Origin: Clostridiales bacterium
GTDB taxonomy: Bacteria; Bacillota; Clostridia; UBA1381
DNA: 54,292 nt
Assembly: GCA_029226065.1 (NCBI GenBank)
Contig: JAQXXM010000042.1
Span: 1 to 54,292, forward strand
Direction: 5' to 3'
Shown here: one piece after another, positions 10,421 through 19,780 of the stretch
Position numbering within the stretch: position 1 is the first letter of the stretch
Layout: the number at the start of each line of letters is the position of its first letter
Made by a program: the position numbers and the translations under genes
Notes under the pieces: model-generated
The model's input: the letters and a program-made list of their open reading frames with translations, nothing else
The model's database searches: none
Told to the model about the DNA's origin: nothing

Positions 10421-11315
10421 CGAAGTCCTCCCCTTTCTTTTCAAAATAATTGTTTAATGCTAACTGCTGGATAATCTGAACAACACCGCTTACAATCCAG
10501 TATAAACCTATACCTGCGGGTAATATCAACGCAAAATATCCCGACATAATCGGCATCATCCACTTCATCATTGCATTCATTGACTGAGCCTGGTCGGTGC
10601 CTGAATTTTTGTCCTGACCTGACTGCTTCATTGTAATCTTGCTCTGAAGAAATGATGATACTATTGCAAGTATCGGTATCAAAAGGAGCAATACAACGCT
10701 TAGATTTGCCATTGGATCACTTAAATATGCAATTGCGTTCTGGGGTTTCTTTGATAAATCAAGGCCCAGGAAGTTAAAATTGATATACCATTCGTGAAGC
10801 TTGCCCTCTACCTGTCCTGCCCAGCTTGAAATCTTTATCTGGTCGACACTCATAAGCTGAGACACGAACTGTTCAGCATTGCCTGTTACCTTTTCTCCTG
10901 CCTTTTCCGCAAGTTCAACAACCTTATTTACAACATCCGATGGGATATTCTTATACGGAACATTGAACATATATGTGAGCGGCTTTTGGATAGCCTGATA
11001 CAAGGCTACAAGAATAGGCATTTGAATAAGCATAGGCAGACAGCCGCCTGCCATACTAACATTGTTCTCCTTATAGACCTTCATCATCTCCTGCTGGAGC
11101 TTTTGCTGATCGTTAGCATATTTCTTTTGCAATTCAGCCACAATCGGTTGAATTTTCTGTTGTTTTTTCATGGCTTTTTGCGATTTTATATTCAAAGGAA
11201 GCAATAATAGCTTCACAACAATCGTAAATAGGATAATCGCAACACCATAGTTCTGTACCAAATCATAAATTGTCTTTATGATCCAGCCAAGTGCCATAAC
11301 AATATAATGCCACAT
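10365..11315 (-). CDS. yidC: Membrane protein insertase YidC/SpoIIIJ
   Basis: GVAIILFTIVVKLLLLPLNIKSQKAMKKQQKIQPIVAELQKKY; YWIVSGVVQIIQQ. Confidence 0.95.
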   Translation of the reverse strand: MWHYIVMALGWIIKTIYDLVQNYGVAIILFTIVVKLLLLPLNIKSQKAMKKQQKIQPIVAELQKKYANDQQKLQQEMMKVYKENNVSMAGGCLPMLIQMPILVALYQAIQKPLTYMFNVPYKNIPSDVVNKVVELAEKAGEKVTGNAEQFVSQLMSVDQIKISSWAGQVEGKLHEWYINFNFLGLDLSKKPQNAIAYLSDPMANLSVVLLLLIPILAIVSSFLQSKITMKQSGQDKNSGTDQAQSMNAMMKWMMPIMSGYFALILPAGIGLYWIVSGVVQIIQQLALNNYFEKKGEDFVVKVPEKRYQHGKKGKKY

Positions 11316-11339
11316 AAGCTTTCCTTTCCGATGCGAACG

Positions 11340-11552
11340 TTACGGTACCGGGTCATAACCGCCGCCGCCAAACGGCCTGCAACGGAGTATCCGCCTTATT
11401 GCAAGATACGAACCCTTAATCGCACCATACTTTTCTACCGCCTCTAACGCATATTCCGAGCAAGTAGGAATAAACCTACAGCACGAAACACCTTTACGCG
11501 GTGAAATTTGGTGTCTGTAAAATTTAATTAAAAAAATAAGTATCTTTTTCAT
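11340..11552 (-). CDS. yidD: Membrane protein insertion efficiency factor
   Basis: [33 protein letters not shown]...[14 protein letters not shown]. Confidence 0.96.
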   Translation of the reverse strand: MKKILIFLIKFYRHQISPRKGVSCCRFIPTCSEYALEAVEKYGAIKGSYLAIRRILRCRPFGGGGYDPVP

Positions 11553-11556
11553 TGCT

Positions 11557-11901
11557 TTAGCAATTGTTGTTTATAACCCCAAGCGTGTGCAGTACAAACC
11601 GCATATCCTTTGAAATACGCTCATAGCTTTGTCCTGCGGCACGGTTACGTGCAACTATAATCATATCGTATCCGACCAAAAGCCTGTCCTCAACAAGTCT
11701 GTAGCTCTCACGCATAAGACGTTTTGTGCGATTACGCACAACCGCCTTACCAACGGATTTCCCAACAGTAAATCCGACACGGTTATATGTCCGATTATTC
11801 GGTCTTAAGTATACAACTACAAATCCGCCCGCTTCTGATTTTCCGCTTCGGTATAAACGCCTGAAATCTCTATTTAGTTTAATCGGCTGAGTATTTTTCA
11901 A
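11557..11901 (-). CDS. rnpA: Ribonuclease P protein component
   Basis: [13 protein letters not shown]...[27 protein letters not shown]. Confidence 0.96.
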   Translation of the reverse strand: MKNTQPIKLNRDFRRLYRSGKSEAGGFVVVYLRPNNRTYNRVGFTVGKSVGKAVVRNRTKRLMRESYRLVEDRLLVGYDMIIVARNRAAGQSYERISKDMRFVLHTLGVINNNC

Positions 11902-11938
11902 AAATAAACACTCCCCTTTACCGAAATCTCTTAAAAAA

Positions 11939-11982
11939 AGAGTGTCCCCGAAGGCAAGCTACGCCTCAAACCGAGACACTCT
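11939..11982 (-). terminator. Terminator/attenuator hairpin between rpmH and rnpA
   Basis: Minus strand AGAGTGTC...GACACTCT followed by T7; inner GGC/GCC pairing. Confidence 0.75.
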
Positions 11983-12008
11983 CACTGATCTCTCTTAACG
12001 AGCTATCA

Positions 12009-12152
12009 TTATTTCTCTGAAGTAGTAAGAATTTTTCTACCCTTTGCACGTCTTGCAGCAAGAACTTTTCTTCCTGACTTTGTAGCCATTCTTGCTCTGA
12101 AGCCGTGAACCTTTACTCTCTGACGCTTCTTAGGCTGAAATGTCATTTTCAT
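12009..12152 (-). CDS. rpmH: 50S ribosomal protein L34
   Basis: [55 protein letters not shown] upstream of 12152. The 12200 start in the ORF track is not supported. Confidence 0.95.
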   Translation of the reverse strand: MKMTFQPKKRQRVKVHGFRARMATKSGRKVLAARRAKGRKILTTSEK

Positions 12153-12322
12153 AATATTTGCACCTCCTATAATAATCACCGCAATCCCAATTGATTGCAT
12201 TTACTTCCAAATAAAATTAGACACCGCTTTTATTATATCATCAAATCTCATTTTGTCAAGTATTTTTTTAGATTTTGTTCTTTTTTTACTGTTTTTTGGC
12301 AAATTTAATTGTTTTTTGTGTT

Positions 12323-13714
12323 TTAACTGTCTACACCAACAGGTATTTTTGAAATTTCTTTTTTATATAGACGTTTATAGAAGAACAAGCTCATGCTTAT
12401 TGCAAACGCCTCTGCAACTAAAAATGACCACCATACATAAGTTACATTATTACCCATAGCTTTGCCTATAAGTGCAAGCACAAACGCACTTGGCAGCAGA
12501 ACGAACAGCTGTCTTACAAGCGATACCATCATACTGTAAACGCTATGTCCAAGTGCCTGAAACAGTGACGACAGCACAATTGCACAACCTGCAAACGGGA
12601 AACATACACATACTATTCTCAATGCCGGGACTCCGATTGACAGCATGTGCTCAGATGCATCAAACATCAAAAGCAATTTGTCGGGTATCCACTCGATTAC
12701 GAGTGCACCAAGAAGCATTAACGATACTGCATAAATGACGCTGTATTTAACTGTACTCATCATACGTGTGCGGTTTTGCGCACCGTAGTTATATGCAACT
12801 ATAGGTACCATACCGTTGTTAAGTCCGAACACAGGCATAAATACAATACTGTTTATCTTAAAGTACACACCGAATACCGCAACGGCTGTTGACGAAAACC
12901 AAATAAGAATTTTATTTAATGAGAATGTCATTACCGAGCCTATCGCCTGCATTATCATTGACGGCACACCTACTGCAAGAATTGTCTTTATTGCTCCTGC
13001 ATCAGGTCTGAATTTCTTAAAATTGATCGAAATATCATGATTTAGCTTAATATTAAATATACAAGCTAAAATTGCCGCTACCCACTGACCGAGTACGGTA
13101 GCAAGTGCCGCACCCAATACTCCCATTTTAGGGAATCCGCATAAACCGAAAATCAGTATCGGGTCGAAAATAATATTTATTATTGCACCCAATGTCTGTG
13201 TTATCATACTGTAGAATGTTCGTCCCGTAGAAATCAACAGACGTTCAAAAAGCATCTGAGCAAACATTCCTAACGAGCATACCAGAATACACGTCAGATA
13301 TTCTACACCGTACTGCGTTATAGGCGAAGATACATCACCCGTCTGAAAAACATAAAACGGCTTTACGGCAAATAATCCTATCAGCAAAAATATTATGTAT
13401 GCTATCAGTCCCAAAAGCAATCCGCTTGTTGCCGCAAGCGATGCCATCTTTCTGTTTTTCTCGCCCAGTGAACGTGAAAGCAGTGCATTTATACCTACGC
13501 CAATACCTCCTGCCGCCGCAACAATGAGCGTCTGCATTGAAAAAGCCATGGAAACGGCTGTCAGAGCATCTTCGCATATTTTCGCAACAAATATACTGTC
13601 TACTACATTATATAATGCCTGAATAAGCATTGAAATCATCATCGGTAAAGACATTGAAATCAACAGCTTATTTACAGGCATACTGCCCATTTTATTGGCA
13701 CCTGTTTTTTTCAT
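12323..13714 (-). CDS. MATE family efflux transporter
   Basis: 12-TM protein; MSLPMMISMLIQALYNVVDSIFVAKICEDALTAVSMAFSMQTLIVAAAGGIGVGINALLSRSLGEKN. Confidence 0.93.
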   Translation of the reverse strand: MKKTGANKMGSMPVNKLLISMSLPMMISMLIQALYNVVDSIFVAKICEDALTAVSMAFSMQTLIVAAAGGIGVGINALLSRSLGEKNRKMASLAATSGLLLGLIAYIIFLLIGLFAVKPFYVFQTGDVSSPITQYGVEYLTCILVCSLGMFAQMLFERLLISTGRTFYSMITQTLGAIINIIFDPILIFGLCGFPKMGVLGAALATVLGQWVAAILACIFNIKLNHDISINFKKFRPDAGAIKTILAVGVPSMIMQAIGSVMTFSLNKILIWFSSTAVAVFGVYFKINSIVFMPVFGLNNGMVPIVAYNYGAQNRTRMMSTVKYSVIYAVSLMLLGALVIEWIPDKLLLMFDASEHMLSIGVPALRIVCVCFPFAGCAIVLSSLFQALGHSVYSMMVSLVRQLFVLLPSAFVLALIGKAMGNNVTYVWWSFLVAEAFAISMSLFFYKRLYKKEISKIPVGVDS

Positions 13715-13715
13715 T

Positions 13716-14318
13716 TTATCCTCCTATACCAAGTGCAGACTTTGCAAGTAAATCCGCACGATCGTTATTTACATCACCCGAATGACCTTTAACCTTAATA
13801 AATCTTATGTCTATCTGTGATTTTACGGCATCGTAATATGCCTTGTATTTTGATGTACCCTCTTTATTAGTACGCCATGCACCACTGCACCATTTTTCAA
13901 TTCCCTCGTAATCGTAATATATATCAAGCTTATCTATAGAGTTGTCTATGCAATACTGCATAACAGCCTCCGCACCCTTTATTTCACCTGCAACATTACG
14001 CATCGAAGCAAGCTCCGCATCAGAAAACGCACAGCTCATTTCAATCTCTGTGCCATTTACAAATATTACTGCACCATAAGAAAACCGTGACGTATTAATA
14101 TCAAAACTCCCATCAACGTATGCAACAGCCGCACCGTCGCGCGATGCGGCAGATACGTCGCTTGTTTTTCCTGCCATAAAGCTTTCCGCCTCAGATAACG
14201 TTGAAAAGCTCTTGTATTCTGCGCCACCAAAGCCATGGACATTTTTCCTACATTCATCCCAACTCGTATAAATCCCGGGTACTTGTCCGCATCTTACAGC
14301 ATAGAACTTTTTAGCCAT
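13716..14318 (-). CDS. Ribonuclease H with viroplasmin (RNase H1 N-terminal) domain
   Basis: KKFYAVRCGQVPGIYTSWDECRKNVHGFGGAEYKSFSTLSEAESFM + AVAYVDGSFD...DIRFIKVKGHSGDVNNDRADLLAKSA. Confidence 0.9.
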   Translation of the reverse strand: MAKKFYAVRCGQVPGIYTSWDECRKNVHGFGGAEYKSFSTLSEAESFMAGKTSDVSAASRDGAAVAYVDGSFDINTSRFSYGAVIFVNGTEIEMSCAFSDAELASMRNVAGEIKGAEAVMQYCIDNSIDKLDIYYDYEGIEKWCSGAWRTNKEGTSKYKAYYDAVKSQIDIRFIKVKGHSGDVNNDRADLLAKSALGIGG

Positions 14319-14324
14319 AGACTG

Positions 14325-15044
14325 TTATTCTCCTCTGCCTGCTTTTATTGCCTCGGGCAGGTCAATATTGCCTGTATATAAGGCACGGCCTGTTATAACG
14401 CCCTCAACACCCGTCTGAACAAGAGATTTAATATGTTCGATACTTCCTATTCCGCCTGATGCGATTATATTCATATTTGTACTTTTTACCATTTCAGCCA
14501 TCGCCTCGACGTTAGGACCCATAAGAGTGCCGTCTGTTGCAATATCGGTATAGACTATAGTTTGTACGCCTATATCCTCCATCATTTTTGCAAATTCAAC
14601 GGCTCTGTAGTCCGAGGTTTTCTCCCATCCCTCTATTGCAACCATTGAATTTTTGGCATCTATTCCGATGACGATTTTATCACCGTATTCACGAACTGCT
14701 TCCTTAACAAAATTTGCATCGGAAACCGCCTTTGTTCCTATTATCACTCGGCTTATACCGCAATTAAGCTTTGCCTCTATATCCGACATTGTGCGTATTC
14801 CGCCGCCCGTCTGTACAGGCACTGACACAGCATTACAAATTGCCTTTATCGCATCAGCATTTACGCCATGACCTTTGAGGGCGCCGTCAAGGTCAACAAC
14901 GTGTATATATTCTCCCCCAAGCTCTGCCCATTTCTGTGCCATCTCGGCAGGATTATCACCGTATACGGTTACGTCGGAAAAACTTCCTCGTAACAGACGT
15001 ACGCATTTTCCGTCCTTTATGTCTATTGCAGGATAAATTCTCAT
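14325..15044 (-). CDS. hisA: HisA isomerase (ProFAR isomerase)
   Basis: MRIYPAIDIKDGKCVRLLRGSFSDVTVYGDNPAEMAQKW; VQTGGGIR; YTDIATDGTLMGPN. Confidence 0.97.
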   Translation of the reverse strand: MRIYPAIDIKDGKCVRLLRGSFSDVTVYGDNPAEMAQKWAELGGEYIHVVDLDGALKGHGVNADAIKAICNAVSVPVQTGGGIRTMSDIEAKLNCGISRVIIGTKAVSDANFVKEAVREYGDKIVIGIDAKNSMVAIEGWEKTSDYRAVEFAKMMEDIGVQTIVYTDIATDGTLMGPNVEAMAEMVKSTNMNIIASGGIGSIEHIKSLVQTGVEGVITGRALYTGNIDLPEAIKAGRGE

Positions 15045-15055
15045 TATATTTCTCC

Positions 15056-15703
15056 TTATTCCGAACGCTTAGCAAACTCGTTCACGATTGCCATTACCCT
15101 GTCACGTTCCATCTTCATACTAACTTTGTTTACGACAAATCTCGCACTTAACGGGCAGATTTCTTCAAGTACATCGAGTCCGTTTTCACGCAGTGTTGAG
15201 CCTGTTTCCACAATGTCGACAATAACGTCAGACAGTCCCACGATAGGTCCAAGCTCTACCGAGCCGTTGAGCTTAATAATGTCTATCGTCTGTCCCTTTT
15301 CGTCCTGAAAATATTTGCGTGCGATATTGGGGTATTTTGATGCAACCTTAAGATTTGTAATTGTGCCAAGCTTGCCCTTTAATTCAGGCGAACCGCAAAC
15401 GCACATACGACATTTTCCAAATCCCAAATCAACCATTTCATACAGGTTTCTGTTCTCCTCCAACAGAGTGTCCTTACCGACAATTCCAATATCTGCCGCA
15501 CCGTATTCTACATACGTCGGCACATCAGATGCCTTGACAAGTATAAACTTCATCTTATTCTCCTCATCGGTAAAGACAAGCTTTCTCGATTTCTCTTTCA
15601 TTTCCGAGCAGTCCATACCAATTGAGATAAATATATCCATTGCAAGTTCTGCAAGTCTGCCCTTTGCAAGAGCGACAGTTAAGTATTTCATATTATCCTC
15701 CAA
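15056..15703 (-). CDS. hisG: ATP phosphoribosyltransferase, short form
   Basis: [53 protein letters not shown]. Confidence 0.96.
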   Translation of the reverse strand: MEDNMKYLTVALAKGRLAELAMDIFISIGMDCSEMKEKSRKLVFTDEENKMKFILVKASDVPTYVEYGAADIGIVGKDTLLEENRNLYEMVDLGFGKCRMCVCGSPELKGKLGTITNLKVASKYPNIARKYFQDEKGQTIDIIKLNGSVELGPIVGLSDVIVDIVETGSTLRENGLDVLEEICPLSARFVVNKVSMKMERDRVMAIVNEFAKRSE

Positions 15704-15704
15704 G

Positions 15705-17018
15705 TCAGAAATTTCTAAATCCCATATCCTGCGGCGTTGCCTCTGTAAAATCAGGCTCGTCCATCATATCGCCGTAGCCAATAAACGTATCTATGTCTGT
15801 TTTTATTATATCATCACGCTTCAGGTCATATATATCAAGCATCTTGTCATCATACACACGTAAAATACATGAATTATTTGTAGCCGCTGCGTACTTTTTA
15901 GCTTCAGCAAAATCATTGCCAAGATACATTTCACACAAACAGCCGTTTATTCTAAGATTAGCCGCAAGTTCGTATGCTAAGCCTTCAGCATTTTCTTCTG
16001 CAAATACAAGAGTTGATTCGACACTTAACGCATCACCCTTGTAAATCTGCATTATTCTGTTTACACCTATAGCACAGCCGACAGCACCCTTTTGCGTACC
16101 AAAAACGCCCATAAGATTATCATATCTTCCGCCTGCGGCAATCGGGAAACCAACTCCGTGCGTATAGCATTTGAATATTGAGCCTGTATAATAATCGATG
16201 CTTTGCAACATTCCTAAATCAAGTGAAATATAATGCTCAAAACCGTAAAGCGTCAAAAGTTCGTATATCTCACGCAAATTCTCAAGCGCCGCCTTTGATG
16301 TCGGATTAAGACCTTGTACATCTGCACGGCAAATCACATCCGCACCGCCAAAAAGATACGGCAAATCTATCATAAGCTGTTTTATATCCTCTGCAATATC
16401 GAGATCTTTCACAATGCTTTTTATGCTCGGTGAGTTCTTTGAGTCGATACTCTCACGCAATTTTTCTGTTGTGTCCTCATCAAGACCAAGCTGTTCTACA
16501 AGTCCGTTAAAAAACCCAACCTGTCCTATCTCCATAGAAAATTCTTCAATGCCCAGTGCTGTTATAGCCTCCATAGCCGCGGCAATGACTTCCGCATCTG
16601 CCTTCGGGCTGTAGGAGCCTATCAGCTCAATTCCGCTTTGAGTTATTTCACGATTTCTTACACCCTCTGTATGCTCGGCTCTGAAAACGCTTCCGTTATA
16701 CATATACCTGGCAGGAGATATTGCATCTGATGCCTTAGTTGCCGCCATTCTCGCAATAGACGTGGTGAAATCAGGACGTAATGCAAGAATTCTGCCCTGT
16801 TCGTCAAAGAACTTATAGAGCTTTTCCTGTGTTATCTGTCCACGCTCACCGCTGTAGCAGTCATAGTACTCAAATGACGGAGCTTCGACTTCTTTATAGC
16901 CAAAGGACGTAAATACAGTCCATATTGTTGCTTCTATTTCTTTTTTTACCGCACATTCCTGTGGCAGTACATCGTTTACACCGTTTGGTGTGTGTAGCTT
17001 CCAATCTGACATTTCCAT
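15705..17018 (-). CDS. hisZ: ATP phosphoribosyltransferase regulatory subunit
   Basis: HisRS-like catalytic core without anticodon domain ([47 protein letters not shown]) adjacent to short-form hisG. Confidence 0.94.
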   Translation of the reverse strand: MEMSDWKLHTPNGVNDVLPQECAVKKEIEATIWTVFTSFGYKEVEAPSFEYYDCYSGERGQITQEKLYKFFDEQGRILALRPDFTTSIARMAATKASDAISPARYMYNGSVFRAEHTEGVRNREITQSGIELIGSYSPKADAEVIAAAMEAITALGIEEFSMEIGQVGFFNGLVEQLGLDEDTTEKLRESIDSKNSPSIKSIVKDLDIAEDIKQLMIDLPYLFGGADVICRADVQGLNPTSKAALENLREIYELLTLYGFEHYISLDLGMLQSIDYYTGSIFKCYTHGVGFPIAAGGRYDNLMGVFGTQKGAVGCAIGVNRIMQIYKGDALSVESTLVFAEENAEGLAYELAANLRINGCLCEMYLGNDFAEAKKYAAATNNSCILRVYDDKMLDIYDLKRDDIIKTDIDTFIGYGDMMDEPDFTEATPQDMGFRNF

Positions 17019-17150
17019 TTTCCTCTTTTCACATTAACCTATAAAAAAGTCACTATCGCGACTGTCGTTTCGCTTTGCTCCACTCCAATAGGTAGACTTT
17101 TGTGCTATCAGGAAATCGAGAAATTTCCTGATAGATAAAACACCTATTGT
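17019..17150 (-). promoter_or_regulatory. Structured 5' leader of hisZGA (candidate attenuator/riboswitch-like RNA)
   Basis: P1 CAATAGGT/ACCTATTG enclosing perfect 12-bp hairpin CTATCAGGAAAT/ATTTCCTGATAG, then AGTCGC-GATA-GTGACT followed by TTTTTT, all just downstream of the promoter. Confidence 0.5.
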
Positions 17151-17179
17151 ATTATAGCACAACTTTATTTTTATTTCAA
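17151..17179 (-). promoter_or_regulatory. hisZ promoter
   Basis: Minus strand TTGAAA-N17-TATAAT. Confidence 0.75.
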
Positions 17180-17241
17180 GATAAATTTGAAAAAAACATA
17201 TTAGAATGTCTGTATTTGTCAAACATATGTTACATAAAAAA

Positions 17242-17297
17242 ATGACAACAACCTTTTCTTTGTGGATTTTTATACCACAAATTTTGGCTATTGTCAT
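17242..17297 (-). terminator. Terminator downstream of MATE gene
   Basis: Minus strand ATGACAATAGCC...(TTTGTGG/CCACAAA)...GGTTGTTGTCAT followed by TTTTTTT. Confidence 0.8.
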
Positions 17298-17328
17298 CTT
17301 TATGTATCACTACACATTTATCAATACG

Positions 17329-18684
17329 TTAGTGTTGCGCATCAAGCCACTCTTTCATTTCATGCGGCTGCCATTTTTTACTTCTGTACATTACGTATTC
17401 CATTATACCCTCTGCCAGCCACGACACAATCCAGCCGATAAACATACCGTATATTCCAAATTTCATAATGGTCAGAATGCTGACCGCCATTCTTACGAAA
17501 GAGCCGAATGCCGTACATACAACCAAGAATTTCAATGCGCTTACTCCACGGAAGAACGCATGGAATAAATTATTTATCAGGTTCAATAATATAAACGGCA
17601 GACACATCCTGCAAAAATCTACCACATAATTAAACGCAGTTCCCATATCCCCTTTCGGAAAAAACAACGCCGCTACGGATGGTGCGTAAAATATGCAGAT
17701 AATCAAGGTAGGTGCAGCAAAAACTGTTCCTTGTAACAAAGCTGTTCTTACCGCTTTTGCTACGTTTTTATATTTTCTTGCACCCATACACTGTGCCGCA
17801 TAATTACTCAGAACTTTAGACGAATTTTGGTACATTGAAGCATTTAGATCGTAAATTTTCAAAATGACGGTGTAAGCTGCGGTTGCGGCACTACCGATAC
17901 CATTTACAAACGGCGAAATACACGCCGATGACAAATACATAACGATCTGCTGCACCATAACTGCTGTTGAACTTGCAAAGGCATCCTTTATATATGAAAA
18001 TCCCGGTTTTACACGTTGATTTAACACGCCCATTTTCTTAAAACATATATATATCTTTACAATATAGCATACAAGCGCTATTCCCGAAACCGCAACCGTT
18101 ACGACTGCAAGCCCTATGACACCCATCTTCAGCACTGCAATTGCAAATATATTTCCAACAATGTTCATTATTGCAGACATAACAGATATACAAAAAGGAA
18201 ACGTACTTATACCAAACGCATTCATAATATATGTTCCGATCAGATTTGATACAATCACAAAAAGTCCGCCTATGTAAACAGCAAAATACCGATATGCATC
18301 CCCACGAATCGAATGGTCTACATTAAGAACATCAAAAATCCGCTCATGAAAGCATAGCACTAAAATTATAACAACGGCTGACATAGCAAGCATCGCAAGG
18401 CAATTGCTGTAAATACTTGCTTTAATTTTTTTATATTCACGCGCTCCAAACAAACGGGCAAGGTAAATCGAAAAGCCTGTTCCGTATCCCCAAAATACTG
18501 CTGAAATAAGCTGAATAAACGCCGATGTTGCACCCATTGCCGCAAGGCCGTCAGCACCCAAAAATTTACCCGCAATTATAGTGTCTACCGTATTGTATGC
18601 TTGATTCAGCAATCCCGCAAGCACCATCGGAACAGCAAATATTATGAATGTTTTGTACAAGTTATTTTTTGTCAGATCTTTCAT
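17329..18684 (-). CDS. MATE family efflux transporter (DeoR-linked)
   Basis: Multi-TM; FIIFAVPMVLAGLLNQAYNTVDTIIAGKFLGADGLAAMGATSAFIQLISAVFWGYGTGFSIYLARLFGARE. Confidence 0.93.
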   Translation of the reverse strand: MKDLTKNNLYKTFIIFAVPMVLAGLLNQAYNTVDTIIAGKFLGADGLAAMGATSAFIQLISAVFWGYGTGFSIYLARLFGAREYKKIKASIYSNCLAMLAMSAVVIILVLCFHERIFDVLNVDHSIRGDAYRYFAVYIGGLFVIVSNLIGTYIMNAFGISTFPFCISVMSAIMNIVGNIFAIAVLKMGVIGLAVVTVAVSGIALVCYIVKIYICFKKMGVLNQRVKPGFSYIKDAFASSTAVMVQQIVMYLSSACISPFVNGIGSAATAAYTVILKIYDLNASMYQNSSKVLSNYAAQCMGARKYKNVAKAVRTALLQGTVFAAPTLIICIFYAPSVAALFFPKGDMGTAFNYVVDFCRMCLPFILLNLINNLFHAFFRGVSALKFLVVCTAFGSFVRMAVSILTIMKFGIYGMFIGWIVSWLAEGIMEYVMYRSKKWQPHEMKEWLDAQH

Positions 18685-18720
18685 TTTCTACCCCAATTAA
18701 AAAATTGTATATTCTTTCTG

Positions 18721-18748
18721 TTGACATCTTGAATTTTTGTGTTAAAAT
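18721..18748 (+). promoter_or_regulatory. Predicted deoR-family gene promoter
   Basis: TTGACA-N16-TAAAAT. Confidence 0.5.
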
Positions 18749-18749
18749 A

Positions 18750-18778
18750 ATAATATATGATTTTTCAAAATTTGTCAA
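18750..18778 (-). promoter_or_regulatory. Predicted MATE promoter inside 65-bp module copy 1
   Basis: Minus strand TTGACA-N17-TATTAT. Confidence 0.65.
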
Positions 18779-18817
18779 CATAGTTTAAAATAATGAAGAT
18801 TTCTCATAATTTATCAA
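18753..18817 (-). repeat. 65-bp promoter/operator module, copy 1
   Basis: 60/65 identical by eye to the reverse complement of 19667-19731. Confidence 0.9.
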
Positions 18818-18833
18818 AAAGGAGACGAATGAT

Positions 18834-19577
18834 ATGAATAAAAAAGAACGTCTGGATGCTATAATGGAGATCATGAGACGATATAAATATGTAACCGTTA
18901 AATTCCTGACGGAAGAGCTCCATTACAGTACAGCAACGATAAATCGAGATCTTAATTCTCTTATGCGGCAAAAACTGATAACACGAAGCTACGGCGGAGC
19001 GGAGCTTTTGGAAACAAAAAGTATTCCGCTAATGTTCCGCTATCATAAAATGAAGGCTGAAAAAAACAGAATTGCAAAAAAAGCGGCGGAATTTATAAAT
19101 GACGGCGACACAATTTTCATTGACGGATCTACTACCGCACAATATATAGGCCAACATCTTTTTAACAAAAAAAATATTACAGTGATAACAAATAATATTT
19201 ATCTTGTCTCTTTCCTCAGTGAAAACGGCATTGATGCCGTATGTCTCGGCGGGAAAATTTCAGAGCCTCCGAATATGCTTTGCAGCAGTGAAACGATTGA
19301 AAATCTATCGCATTATACGGCGGATAAGTTTTTCTTTTCGACCGTCGGTATAAACGAATACGGTGATATAGTGTCAAGCGATTTATATTTTCTGATGCAT
19401 CGCATTATGGCAAAAAATTCCGCAGAACAGTTTTTTCTTCTTGATCATGGAAAAACACATTGCAAAGCACCGAAAATTCTTTTTTCACTCGATGAAATAT
19501 CGCACTTTATTTCCGATTTTGCACTTCCTGAAAATATCACCGATAAGTTCCCTGACACAACATTTATTACAGTTTAA
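18834..19577 (+). CDS. DeoR/GlpR family transcriptional regulator
   Basis: N-terminal HTH (MNKKERLDAIMEIMRRYKYVTVKFLTEELHYSTATINRDLNSLMRQKLITRSYGGAEL) and DeoR C-terminal sensor (IFIDGSTTAQYIGQHL...VITNN). Confidence 0.93.
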   Translation: MNKKERLDAIMEIMRRYKYVTVKFLTEELHYSTATINRDLNSLMRQKLITRSYGGAELLETKSIPLMFRYHKMKAEKNRIAKKAAEFINDGDTIFIDGSTTAQYIGQHLFNKKNITVITNNIYLVSFLSENGIDAVCLGGKISEPPNMLCSSETIENLSHYTADKFFFSTVGINEYGDIVSSDLYFLMHRIMAKNSAEQFFLLDHGKTHCKAPKILFSLDEISHFISDFALPENITDKFPDTTFITV

Positions 19578-19581
19578 AAAG

Positions 19582-19610
19582 TAACCGTCACCCAAGGCGG
19601 TTATTTTTTA
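19582..19610 (+). terminator. Terminator after deoR-family gene
   Basis: TAACCG-tcacccaagg-CGGTTA-TTTTTT. Confidence 0.7.
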
Positions 19611-19666
19611 TACGAAGCGTGGCAAGCAATGCAAACATATAACAACTACAGACTTTCGAACAAAAC

Positions 19667-19731
19667 TTGATAAATGATGAGAAATCTTCATAATTTTGAA
19701 CTATGTTGACAAATTCCGAAAAATCATATAT
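19667..19731 (+). repeat. 65-bp promoter/operator module, copy 2 (inverted)
   Basis: TTGATAAATGATGAGAAATCTTCATAATTTTGAACTATGTTGACAAATTCCGAAAAATCATATAT; 5 mismatches to reverse complement of copy 1. Confidence 0.9.
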
Positions 19732-19734
19732 CAT
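19706..19734 (+). promoter_or_regulatory. MBL hydrolase promoter inside module copy 2
   Basis: TTGACA-N17-TATCAT. Confidence 0.65.
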
Positions 19735-19780
19735 TACATAAGCATTAATCTTTTTTAAAAGTCAAAGGAGTATTTGACTT

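Noticed and set aside
12153-12322. Possible oriC next to rpmH
   Set aside because: AT-rich but no DnaA-box cluster and no dnaA gene adjacent
17019-17150. T-box riboswitch for hisZ
   Set aside because: No AGGGTGGNACCGCG-like T-box sequence or specifier-stem architecture visible
17034-17297. Minus-strand 87-aa ORF
   Set aside because: Covers the MATE terminator, the hisZ promoter and the structured leader; Cys/Ile-rich noise
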